Origin: Spirometra erinaceieuropaei
Taxonomy: Eukaryota; Platyhelminthes; Cestoda; Diphyllobothriidea; Diphyllobothriidae
Length of the DNA: 64,000 bases
Reading direction: 5' to 3'
Assembly (NCBI GenBank): GCA_902702965.1
Contig: CACRXP010000001.1
Span: 5,002,447 to 5,066,446 of the forward strand
Shown here: positions 10,866-22,005 of the stretch, piece by piece
Position numbering within the stretch: position 1 is the stretch's first letter
Layout of the letters: each line of letters begins with the position of its first letter
Program-made: the position numbers and the translations under genes
Notes under the pieces: generated by a model
The model's database searches: none
What the model was told of the DNA's origin: nothing
What the model saw: the letters and a program-made list of their open reading frames with translations, nothing else

Positions 10866-12989
10866 CCGATTTACCAGATGTGACCACGTTTTAGGCCTCT
10901 GCCTAGAGTTACTTTGTTTGAGAAAATCGGGATATTCTGGATGAAGATCTGTGTTTTGGCCCATACCCATCATGATTCATACCAGATGGCCTCGCAGATT
11001 ACGACTACATGTTAACTTGTATTTTCCTTTGAAACGACGAAAGTTCACACAAAAAACCTGCTAGAAACAGACAGTCAGTTTTTTATGCAGTAAAATCAAG
11101 CGAGACAAGGCGAAACAAATTATGTTCCTGTCAAGAACAACGAATAAGTTTGGTTTAAATTTTCGTTTCTATAGCATTATTATTTTGTACATAGAGCGCA
11201 TTATTGACGCTCTATGAAAATGCCTTGTTCTACCATATTGAAAAATACACTTTGCAAAAATAAAAAGAACCAGCGACATATTCTCAATCTGGTGTAGCAT
11301 GTCGAATAATGGAAATACAGAGACAGGTTTTCTATCGTTAAATTTGAACTAGTAATATATAGCAACAGGAAGACTTCTATGCACATCCTATGCGAATATT
11401 CTTCTTGTTTCAAACGTCAGTTTACGACGAGGTATCAGTGCTCTAACCGTCTGAAATGTTGACACCTGAAGGTCCAGATGATAACAATACAATTTTTCTC
11501 GTCGAATCCCAAAAAAAGCATTTCTATGTGCCCGTTAAAGCAAGGCACGTGGAGCATTTATGGATGTCCCCTCTGAGCACTACTGATGGGAGAATAGGCG
11601 TATTTTTCAAATGCATGCAAAAGGTTATGGCATTGTCATTCTTAAATAGGAAATAAGACAAACAGCATTTCGATTCGTTTAGAGGTGACGCGAATCTAGG
11701 CCTCTATTGTACAGTTAGGGCTTACGTTCAGGCAGACTTAAGGAGGTGACCCAGGTGGTCACATGTGGAAAAAGGTTACAGGTCTGCATGTATAGCTTAC
11801 GACATCTAGGTACTGTCAACCTTCACTGCTTTAGATGGTCAGCAAACTGTTTGTGTGATCATTTTGAAGGTCGGTAACGAACACCTAGAAAGCAAGGTGC
11901 TCGTCGGCATTGCGCACGATGTCTTTGATTAGAATGGCCTACTCTGACGTCAGATGAACATCCTAATCGTGTAAAAAATTATTTCTATCCACTGCGTGAA
12001 AGAAGTAGACTTCTAATACTGCCTATGGCCATAATTTTGTTTTGCGTGGCAATCCTCTTTTCCGCCTGCGGTCTCCAAGCTATTTCCTTTCCTGTCGATA
12101 GCCCGAGCACTTAACATGCTGTCACACTTATCAAAGGAATCTGACGTAAAGCAAGAAAGAGACCCTAAGTGCAGGGGTAACTTTGTTCTGTGCCTAAATT
12201 ATTACGTAGTGCAACGCACCAAAAAGAATTCAGGCGCATTTATTCTTGGTAGAATAAATGCTGAGACAATTTCTGCTGGGTTGTGACTGTTATTCGTTTT
12301 CACTTTCTCTCTTAATAAGGCATCTCCCTTCGCTGTCCGTTAGTGCGTTTAGCCTAGCCTGAATGGCACCTAATATACATGCATTCTGATTCATCCTCTT
12401 CAAAGACGAAATTATTTCTTGGCCTTTAATTGATGAGCTTGAATGAACATGCACCTTCTTTGGAGGACCAGTTGTTTTAACATGATGCTGATGATGCATT
12501 TAACAACTTCTTTTCACTTTTCTTGCAAATAACACAACATTTCATGACTCGTATCGCCTACTACCACTCAAACATGCGAGATCGATTCAAAAAACGTTTT
12601 AAACCTTCTGTCTCCCTTTTCATTCCAATGACTTTCAAACGTTTTCAACTTTTAGAGAAATCATTTTGTTATACCGTTTTATTGTAACAATTTACCTGAA
12701 AAGAAGACGAAGCCTTATCACAAAGCTGCACGTACCTCTGCTGTGGCATTGCTTATGCCGTTTTTATTAATTCAACGTATAAATCGAAAATGCGGGAAAA
12801 TTGAAATTCATCGAAAATGAAGATCAAATTTTTTAGATTGTAAAGTCGGCTACTGAGGCTAAATTTTCTACTCTTTTGCAATTTTTGTCCCTTTCCGCAT
12901 TCAGTCTGTCCAGTCTGTATCTTCCTAGTAAGCTGCGGTGCTTAAGAGTTCTCTCCTTTACACTTCACTAACTCTCCCCTCCTAAGCTT
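10866..12989. other. No recognised gene; AT-rich spacer
   Basis: Contains small unrecognised frames (70 codons minus at 11201-11413, 66 codons plus at 11456-11656, 69 codons minus at 12290-12499). The last few hundred bases before 12990 may hold the decayed upstream part of the PLE that follows, but no reverse transcriptase motif is visible. Confidence 0.4.
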
Positions 12990-13376
12990 GGGAGGTAAAG
13001 ACCGACTCCCGTTGCAGGCCACATCAATGTGTATTTATTCATCACTTGCTCCTGTGGAGCGGGCTACATCGGCCGTACAACGAGGCGTTTGGAAAAGAGA
13101 GTACGTGAACACATACCGGCCTGGCTAGGCAAAGGTGAGAAGAAATCGATCTCGAGTTCTATTCTCGCACATCTTGTCGATACGAATCACCGAGTCGATG
13201 CCAGAGAAGCCTTTTAGATTGTCTACCGGACACCATCAGGCTTATCCAAAGGCCTACGCCAACGGCCACAGCCTACGCCACAGCTGAGGCAGTGGCTATA
13301 CGGCTAGCCAATCCAGTGCTATGCTGTCAGAAGACTCTGACACAGGCGCTCTGTCTTCCGTGGTCGACGCCGACCC
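12990..13376 (+). pseudogene. Penelope-like element 2: GIY-YIG endonuclease end (truncated)
   Basis: The frame at 13029-13217 gives ITCSCGAGYIGRTTRRLEKR followed by REHIPAWL, the GIY-YIG core of a PLE. It includes the CxC pair before YIG and the later pair of His spaced as HLVDTNH, together the CCHH metal site typical of these domains. After a stop and a frame change, the end of the protein is recognisable at about 13285-13375 as TAEAVAIR, then VLCCQKTL and LCLPW. Many PLE proteins of this lineage end in LPW; here a Pro/Thr/Ser-rich extension follows. No reverse transcriptase is visible upstream, so the copy is 5'-truncated, as is common for elements copied from their 3' end. It resembles PLE 4 at 61.2 kb more than PLEs 1 and 3. 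Confidence 0.8.
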
Positions 13377-16035
13377 CAACGTCGCCCCAACCTCCTGATG
13401 CCAGGGTGGGTGCACAAGGTACACGACGTACTCACAGCCTATGCCCACCCTCTTCCTCGCCCTCTGAACCCAATGACCACGACACGCCGACCACGCCATA
13501 GTACGCCTCGTCATGCGAGTGGCGTGGGAACGATCGATGTTAATTGTCCCCGAATCATTTATAAGTCATGTAATTCGCATAACTTAAACTTCATTGTAAC
13601 CGTTTTGGCCTGATGAAGAGTTAATGAAAACACGTGTTCGCCAATTTGACTTTACATGTTTTGTTACGCGCCAATAATCCAAGATTTCTAATGTTAATTA
13701 ACCGACAACCTAATGATACCCTATCTTTCAATTGCTCATGCTGCCTGCGTGAAAGTCTTCTTATCCAGGATGATTTTGTATTGGACGTTTACTTTCCTGC
13801 CATTCCTCTCTGTCCTTGATATTGACGAATTACAGATGTCTTGATTCTTTGTCTTAGAGATAACACGTTCTCCAATCTTTGCTATATATTAAACGAGGGT
13901 GTTATCATCTCCGGAAGTGTCCTGCGATGCTCGTTTTTGCTGTCGGCATCGCCAGTTTCTTTCTGTGGTGCGCTTGTAGTACAGCGATCAAATGATTTGT
14001 TTTTTGAATTCCTGATGAATATGCTCATCTTATATTCTGCTGCACTTGTTTCGAAGTGATTTTACCCATCTCAACGCAGTATGTATGTATCGCTTACATT
14101 ATTTCTGCACACCAACAATGGGAAGTCATTTGCATGACTTCTGAAGTGCAGAATGACCCATATCCTTACTTGAAATTAGACTATTCGCTGCAATAATCTC
14201 ACGCCTGTTATTTACTAATAAGCACGTAAGTGTTTCCAACAATACCGACATCCGAGCTAACTGCAGAAATGGATACATTCCTAATGGATCGCAAAATTAT
14301 CCTTCATAAATGTCACTTTGATTTTTTTGGGCTAATCACACAGTATGCAAAGACACATCGATAATCAAAGTACTTTTGAAGATGCCCTTTTGAGTTGTAA
14401 TTGAATTGCTCTTCATTTACGGTGACCATCCAAATAATCAAATCTAGATGGTGTTTGAAATGGTCTGTTTGGGGAAGTTCTTCCTGCCGGAAAACGCCCG
14501 AGTTGCGTCCTTGAACCTACTGTAAAACAATATCTTTTAGGTTTGATGGCTAGAAATACCCCGTGTGTAACTGTATTCATCCAACATAATCTAATTTACC
14601 TAACTCTAAAAGGTACCCGCCCCTCAATTTCCTTAAGTTCGTTTTTCGATCCCGATCTCTGGAGGTAAGCAGTATTGCAAATTTCTCGTGTACAGTGAAA
14701 GACCACCTTTTAGCACTTGGGGTTATCCGTTCCAGTAAAATAGTTCCAAAGCGTATATAAACTTTAGGGGAATTCTTATGAACATTGCATCGGTGCAACA
14801 TGGAAAACAGCAGTATTCGCTCCTTTATCTATTTAAAAACCACTTTCGCTCACCACCTCATCAACCGCAATCAGATGAACTATGCTTTATTTGTTCTTGC
14901 CTGTTCAGTACAACGAGGGATAACGGGATTTTGGAATACGTTTGAAATGTTTGGCCTAATTTTGACCAAAATAAAGTGAACATACGTCGCTTGTAATGGC
15001 AATTCAGATGTCAGCCATGCTCTGTTAAAAGCGTGTTATCTGGATCGACGTCTAATACAGGTGCGGCTGCATAACCATATCTCATCATTTGGTATGACCT
15101 TATGTGTCCGTCTGCCTTTGGCAAACAACAAAAAAATCAACACAACTGGTCATGATGTCTTGTTGCCATTTAGAACATACTCCTGTCTCACAGTGAGCAG
15201 GATCTCAAAGCTTTTATTACGACTGTGCGCGCATAAAGGGTACGCAGCATTGCAGATATCTAAACCCATTCTCAAATACTTCCAGTGTTGGTGTGAATGG
15301 GTGTGCCTTTATCGAAAAACGTTTATCCCTCTGTTTTAGTGAGGGTTTTTATCCATCGGAAAGTTGCCAAAATTGTGTGCCTTTTACTAGCCGCAATCTC
15401 TGATACGTTAAACTCGGTTACCATTTTATGGGTTTTTAAAAAGCAAATTTGCACAAGTGAGACGATCACACACAATCCAGTGTATAGTTCTTTGAAGATA
15501 CCGCAAGTTTAGATGCTTTTGCCAGCAATAGTTAAACTGCCCTTTTTGTTAAAATAGCCAGATCGTTTCCACAGCCATTAATTATGCGCCAATGCTACCA
15601 ATAATCGGATTACGGTTTGCCCCAGGCTTTTAGGATTCAAATTATGGCTACCCCTATCTTCAATGGGTCAGCCTGGCTAAATGATCCGAAATACGTCTTC
15701 CTTGCTATAATTTTGCTGTACTGTACAGGATTTATTGATATTCAAAATATTTTCAGAATTTGTCAGTATGAATTCTTGCAAAACGGGTGAGCGCTTAGGG
15801 GAGAGAGAAAGCGACACGAATTGATTATAGCTAGGTGTACAAGTGCATGCAAAAAGAAATAATTTTAGAGGAACCGGATTGGGAACAGTTGGTTTTACAA
15901 GTAGAGGAAATTACTGTATAGACAAGACCGATAAAGCATTCAAGGATGTCTACTTTTTGAAATTTCTCTGAGTTTATTGGAAGTGGTTTTGATGAAAAGG
16001 GTAAGATGTGGTTTGGTAGCCCCACCTGATGGACA
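13377..16035. other. No recognised gene; probable PLE 3' region then spacer
   Basis: The first few hundred bases are likely 3' sequence of the PLE just upstream and include CTGATGA with GAAA nine bases later at about 13610-13632. The rest is AT-rich with short unrecognised frames (92 codons plus at 15061-15339 is the longest). No repeat pair was noticed. Confidence 0.4.
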
Positions 16036-16166
16036 CAATACAGTTGGGGTTGATGTTAAGGGGTAGGGTTAGAAGTTATGGTTAGGGGGTCATAGTTAGA
16101 GGTTAGGGTTAACGGTTGGGGTTTAGAATTAGAGGGTAAAGTTAGGGGCTAAAGATACGGGTTAGC
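16036..16166 (+). repeat. Degenerate TTAGGG-like (telomere-type) tract
   Basis: About 130 bases of ggttaggg variants such as tagggttaga, ttaggggg and agggttaac. It is the second of three such tracts, G-rich strand again on plus. Old interstitial telomere-like repeat. Confidence 0.7.
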
Positions 16167-18650
16167 GCAACAATTTTTAAACCATTGAAAGTACTATCGC
16201 GCACTCCCGACGGCTTTTCATTTAAACACAGCTACTTGTTCTCGTCACCTGTGCGTTTCCCGGCCCCACTTGTAAAAGCAGCTATTACCATCGGTCTCGT
16301 ATTAGAGGCGACTGAGGTTTGTTTACTTCAGATAGGGCTACCAGACCACGTCCGACCATGAAAAGATTAGGTACTCAAATAGATAATACCAGATTTAACT
16401 GTCCTTGACATGTCTGGCTGTAAATATTATTTGCATTTTGAGCCGAATTCTAGAAAAACTGTTTCTGTCTGAGCACAAGACCGTAAGAATTTGCAACTAG
16501 CTAGTACTCTTATACTTCGTTACGATGGAAAATCGAGAGTTAACATCTGGCTGTCTTATCCAATTTCCGAGAAACGCAATGCGCGAGCTTGGAGTAAATC
16601 CTTCAGAGCAAAGTTTCAAGATCAGTTAAAGTTTGCGTATGAATATTCGAGCCAGATTCCCTCAACCTCCGTGGAATAACAACCCAATATTCATAAACTG
16701 CCAGCTGACAGTCAGAAGCTTACAAATACATATGCCTATTTTGTTCTCTTTAACGTGACCCAAGTTGCCGTAAATGTGTCAAATGACATTGGCGGCATGG
16801 TCTGTTTGTCTCATCTGAACCTCATAAAATTCATCAGAAAGTTGACCATAATATCCACACAAAAGGAATATTATACAAAAAGTATTCAAAACAATATAGA
16901 AATGTAGGTTATTCAGATGCCACAATATTAAAATGAATACCGAAGGTGAAAAGGCGAAGGCGAATGACTATACTAGAAAATTAAACCTCATCTAGTTAAT
17001 GGAAGTTTCAAAGTTAGTCTATGTTTATAGTAACCCAAACTCGGTTCCTAGCTCCATCTGGTTCTTTTTCATCAATTCATGCAAATCTATTCACGTTTCC
17101 GCATATGACTCCAATAGACTGACCTCTATCTTTTGTTTAGTTTTGCCAGTATTTGAAATGTCATTTCGACCTTTTGTCTGAAAAACAACTTCCAGAAGTC
17201 GATATTTTCCTACTTACAGGTAAAGCACCATAACGACCGTCTCGTTTGTAGTGGTCTAAGGTGAATAGACAGATTTTGTCGACTAATGAGAAAGAAACGT
17301 CGCCGTCACAGGCAGGCATAGGAAAAGTCCCAAAGAACATCAAAGTTCCATAAGAGATCCTTCCGGTTTAACACCATGCGTTTTTCTCAATGTTCATTTT
17401 GGGAAGGCATGCAGTTCATGCAACTGAGAAAAAATCCTCCGTACTATTAAATTTAATAAAGAAGTAGATAAATTAAGGAAGTTAGCATTGTCTGAAAACA
17501 GGATTTTTCGAGAAATGGAAGACTGTCTCCCTTTTCTTTTGCTGTCCGGACAGGTGAATAAATTATTCCTGCGCAAATCGATAGTAAGAAGTTTTCAGTT
17601 CAGTTGTTTATGGATGCTTGCAGCACCTTAGTAATAGGCAAAATGAATGTACCAGCCGGACATAACCTTCAAAAATCGCTGACATTGTAAACTGCAAATT
17701 TTACTTCTCTAAATGAATACAGAAGAGGTTCGACGATGACATTTTCATATAATAAATAAATTACTTCGATTTTGGGCAGAACTAGAGTTGGAAAGCGGGG
17801 TAAGGACCGATCGCTGGTTCAAATTTTTGTAATTTTACAAAAAAAGTCCGAATTCTATTGCATAAAAGCAACCTCACAAACCAATTTGATCATCGAACCT
17901 AAAACTACCTAGACTTTAAGTGCAATAGTTGAAAAACCGTTTATTTTATGCGGCGTAACCAGGAAACCTGATAATCAAAATCTAGATGATAAGGCTGGGA
18001 CGTTTTAAATGTTGTACATCTGGCTTACCTGTGCGACAAATTTTAAGATTTCATTTTAGCACGAAGATTCCGTTTTTCCGTGATTTTGTCTACGAGAAGA
18101 ATAGGAATTTCTGCAAAAATTATCAGTATTTTATATGCGGTTGACATTTCATCACTAAGCTTGCCTTCTGTATGTACGTGATTTTATAGTGTGAAGGATT
18201 AAGTTAAACACGAAGCTTTGACCAAAACAGCCATCGTTCTCTTGAAACTCGATTTTATGGACCGCGTATAACAGGTTTGGCAAAATGTAAATAAGTAAAT
18301 CATTTTTAATAAATGCTGATGTAGCAAGCTCTGCGGGGTAGCGCATCCTATTAAAGTAATAACGCCTAAACATATCTTCATCTCAACTTAACCCCACATT
18401 CAAGATACGTACAAATATTTCACAGATAACTGCTATCTACTCCCCAGCATATCATGAGGTGCTTTTTATTAAATGGTCTTCGGAAAGGAAACGGGTACAA
18501 AATAATACTTTTTGAAAATATTTTTCGTTTATATGGTCAGTTTACACTGCGGTGGGAAGACGCTCACCGATCGTGAAATAAGATGAGTTTGTGCCTCTTT
18601 GTGTCTTGGGACTCAATCGCGAGCCAGCCAGGAGTCTCACCGCGGCTAGG
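16167..18650. other. No recognised gene; AT-rich spacer
   Basis: Only short frames of 60-72 codons on either strand, none recognised. No convincing repeats or RNA structure were seen. Confidence 0.4.
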
Positions 18651-18654
18651 AGTG

Positions 18655-18800
18655 CAAATAGACCCAACGACAAGGAAGACTGGGGTGGATACTTTTGCCT
18701 TGGTGACCATCACTAGCCAGTCATAGCCAACCCTACGTTTGGGCAAACCCCGAGACTTGAAACTGAGTCTCAAGGCACAGACAGGGGGGAGTTTGTCCCG
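18655..18800 (-). mobile_element. tRNA-derived SINE, diverged (minus)
   Basis: Read on the minus strand this holds the SINE body seen elsewhere in the window: ggctatgactggctagtgat followed by the ccagtcttccttgtcgttgg-like segment. It corresponds to the part downstream of the promoter boxes in the copies at 25.4 and 49.0 kb. The promoter half is too decayed to place. It lies about 65 bases from a plus-strand copy, giving a head-to-head pair. Confidence 0.6.
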
Positions 18801-18864
18801 CATCGCAATCGGCGAGTGTTCCTCTACCCTTGTTACTACACCCAAATACAACTGAAAACACCAC

Positions 18865-19030
18865 GAGCCCGAGGTTCAGTGCTTAAGTAGTTAGACGTCT
18901 AACCAATAGGTCGCGACTTCGAACCAGGGAGTTGAATTCCATGGTGTTGGGTACAACTGACTGATGATGGCTAATAAGTCAGGAATGGTCATGCCAGTCC
19001 CCTGTCTTTGTCTGTAGTATTGTCCTGCTT
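18865..19030 (+). mobile_element. tRNA-derived SINE with A and B boxes
   Basis: The 5' part is tRNA-like: an A-box region gttcagtgcttaagtagtta and a B-box ggtcgcgacttcgaacc separated by a tRNA-like anticodon arm (gacgtctaacc). After it comes the SINE body gggtacaactgactgatga, then ctaataagtcaggaatggtc, ending cctgtctttgtctgtagta. RNA polymerase III would start near the A box. It is not a tRNA gene, because the acceptor stem is not closed and the shared body follows. Confidence 0.75.
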
Positions 19031-20064
19031 AGTTTACTGTACATCCGTAACCGTAAAACTGGGTGTAGAGTTGGTCCTAATACAACTAGCTGCGACATAT
19101 GCAGCGGACGTATCATCAACATCTGTCGGGAATGAGCATAGGCGAACAAAATGCCAAGCTTCTTCGTTGCCTCAACTTTCCAAAAGGACAAGATGCGGGG
19201 ACATTTATCAACACCTCACTTTATCGAGGGGACTTTTGGGTGTTAACCTAGTAGGGAAGGCGTCTAAAGAGATCAAGGATATTTTATTTGCAGGTCTTCA
19301 TTGTGGGTGTTCAGTTATTTTGGCGATTGAGTTTCACGTTTGGGTGAGTCCATAAACGCCTGTAAGCTTTCTTAAAGCTAAACGCTTCTTAAAAATCAAA
19401 CAAACAGGCAACATCAAGCATCATTTAATTGCTTTCAAAACGTATTTGACGTGAAATACTCCATGAAAAAATGTAATGAACATCTTTAGTTAAACAGGGC
19501 TAAACATTTAGTGCGCAATAAGTGTTCCAACACAAAGGCTTTGATTGCGGGCAAATAAAATTCTTCTGTTTGCAAAAATAGTTCTTAAAGGATTTTGCTC
19601 GATAAGCAAGAACATTTTTTCAAGTTTTTTTACACCCGACTCAACACACACCAAGTTAAACGTATAAAATACAGCTTTTTTTAAACGAAAGGTTGTGGTT
19701 TACAGTAATTTGATGAAAAAAGTACAGCCTAGTATACAGTTACGTGAAGTAGTATTTTAAAAAAAATCTGTTAACATAAAATGTTGAATCGAAACGTGCG
19801 CAGATACGTAAACTGAGCCGACAACAACCGGTTCTACAGAGAGCCCGTTAGTACCAACATTCCAACACAAATCCATTTACCCCACCTAGGTTTGCGTAAA
19901 CATTCGACAAAACGGGCAGGATCGCAGGTTTTGGCGCCCACTGTACTTGAAGGAGCAATGAATTGAAGTTCATTTGACCTGTTACTGTTGCTTTCTAGAC
20001 AACAATTTGTCTGGTTTAGGGTCTTGAAGGAATTATACAATCATCTCTGGAGGCAAACTACATA
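19031..20064. other. No recognised gene
   Basis: A 115-codon plus-strand frame starts inside the SINE tail (19008-19355) and is not recognised. The rest is AT-rich with short frames only. Confidence 0.4.
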
Positions 20065-20066
20065 TA

Positions 20067-21060
20067 CAGTAAAGTAGGTGGGCTAGCTAATGAAAAGTCA
20101 ACCGAAATTCCAAAGTGTGTTTTCGTTTCGAAAATATTAATTGAATAGGGCTGTAAAACTGGTCAGTCTGTAATGTAATTCTACGATATTTCAGTTGCCT
20201 GAGGGTGCTGGTTTTCGAATGTGCTTCCCTACGGCTGCATGCAAAAACTGCACTCTGTGAAAATCGCCCACTTTAGTAGCATAAATATTTCTCCTTAATT
20301 TTCAACGCCCTTTAAAATTAAATTATATTTCATAGAAAACATGCGTAAAAATATTCATTTGTTTGCCCATTCGGTAGAAAATTACGTCAGCCTTTAATTT
20401 TATATTTGAAAGATGGACGTAATTCGATTATAAAAACGTTTCTGGTCGCAGGATTTTTAAATACCGTGAGATGGCGTTCATAAATCATCATGTCTCTGCA
20501 TTCACCAACGCGGCTTGTACAGTTAACAATATAGATCAAATCCACTGTCCATTGTCCTACATAGCCCCCCCCCCACTTTAATACTGTAAAGAAATGTGCG
20601 GTTTTCCTTACGCGAAAAAAATACGGCTTGTAGTTTGGAAACTCTGAATGCAAGTGTAACGGTAGAGCGGGTTCAAAATTATTCGGAAATTGAAAACGTT
20701 TTTGAAAATCAAATTATACCCTTCGTTCAAGCATAAAATTGGAAGAAGACGTAATTGTTTGCCGAAAGAGTGAACAAATGAATATTTTTATACATGTTGT
20801 CTATGAACTACAAATGATTTTTTAGGGGCATTGAAAACCAATTATAAAAATTGATGCTACTTAAGTAGTCATTTTTTCAGAGTGTAGTTTCTGTATGCAG
20901 ACGGAAGGAAGTTCATTCGAAAGCCGGCATTTTGAGGTAATTGAAATGATACATGGAAGTATGTTGCAGGCTGAGTAGTATTACAACCCTACTTGAATAA
21001 TCTTTTGGAAACTAAAACGCATTTCGGAATTTCGGTTGATATTTCACGAGTTAATCCACC
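20067..21060 (-). mobile_element. Large palindromic DNA element B1 (type-B ends)
   Basis: The left end is TA then CAGTAAAGTAGGTGGGCTAG; the right end reads cacgagttaatccacc before the TA at 21061. Arms pair over more than 200 bases: the tgcgttttcgtttcgaaaa-like motif near 20120-20135 has its complement near 21003-21020, and tgcatgcaaaaactgcactc near 20235-20255 pairs with the stretch near 20880-20900. The asymmetric core (about 20450-20690) matches B2 and B3 in reverse orientation and contains an unusual C-run at about 20567-20578. No transposase is present. It abuts B2, with which it shares the TA at 21061-21062. Confidence 0.8.
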
Positions 21061-21062
21061 TA

Positions 21063-22005
21063 CAGTAGGTTTGCTAACTCAGAATATGTTAAGCGTTTTC
21101 GTTTTGAAACGATTGTTTAAGTCGGGTTTAAGAATCAATCATTATGCAGCATAATTTTATAATAATTCGTTTCCTTTCGGTCGCATGCAAAAAGCACGTC
21201 CTGTAATAAATGGCCCCTTAAGTAACATGGAATTTCTCGTTGATTTTCGACGCCCTTAAATACTATATCATATTTCAGGGAAAACATGCATAACAATATT
21301 CATTCTTTTGTTCATTCAGCAGAAAATTAGGTTTGTTTCAATTTTACATTTGAAGGACAGGTATAATTCTGTTTTTTAAAGCTTTTCCAATTACCGAATA
21401 ATTTTGAACCCGACCTGCCGTTGAACTTGAATTCAGGGTTTCAAATTTACAAGCCGCATATTTTCTGCGTACGGAAAACCATACACTTCTCTACGGTATT
21501 AAGGGAAGACCAAATAGGATTCATAAAGTTTAGCAGCGGATTTGAGCCATATTGTAAACCCTACAAGTAACATTAGTAAAAACATTAAACGATCTTTAAT
21601 GAAAGGGAGTTTCGAGGTCTTAAACAATCTCATAATCAGGAACTTTTAAAAACCAGACTATACTCTTTCTTTGAGTAAAAATTAGAAAAAGACGTAATTT
21701 TCTATCAAATGAGTACTACAGTGAGTATTTTTATGCATGTTTTCTGTGAAATATAAACATATTTTTGGGCCATCGAAAATCAATGAGAACAATGCATGTC
21801 ACTTAAGCAGTCATTTTTTAAATAGTGTGGTTATTGCATGCGGCCAGAACCAAGGTCTTTCAAAGCCGGCATCCCGTTGAAATTGAATTATTTTTGGACT
21901 ATGCTTCAAGACGATTGTTATTACAACTCTACATAAATAATCTTTTCGAAACGAAAACCAATTTCAGAATTTCGGCCAACGTTTCGTGAGTTATCACACC
22001 TGCTG
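21063..22005 (+). mobile_element. Large palindromic DNA element B2 (type-B ends)
   Basis: Starts CAGTAGGTTTGCTAACTCAG directly after the TA that closes B1, and ends tcgtgagttatcacacctgc. Inverted arms include gcgttttcgttttgaaacg near 21095 and its complement near 21945-21960, and the tcgcatgcaaaaag region near 21180 with its complement near 21835. The core (about 21395-21610), containing gcgtacggaaaaccatacac, matches B3 in the same orientation. Non-autonomous and without coding capacity. Its 3' flank is cag rather than a clean TA, so either the flank has mutated or the element inserted into the tip of B1. Confidence 0.8.

Noticed and set aside
18865..18925. tRNA gene
   Set aside because: Same reasoning as the 49-kb copy: tRNA-like head joined to the shared SINE body, with no closing acceptor stem.
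20567..20578. Poly-C tract as a functional site
   Set aside because: Absent from the matching core of B2, B3 and B4, so it is probably a copy-specific expansion or a sequencing artefact.
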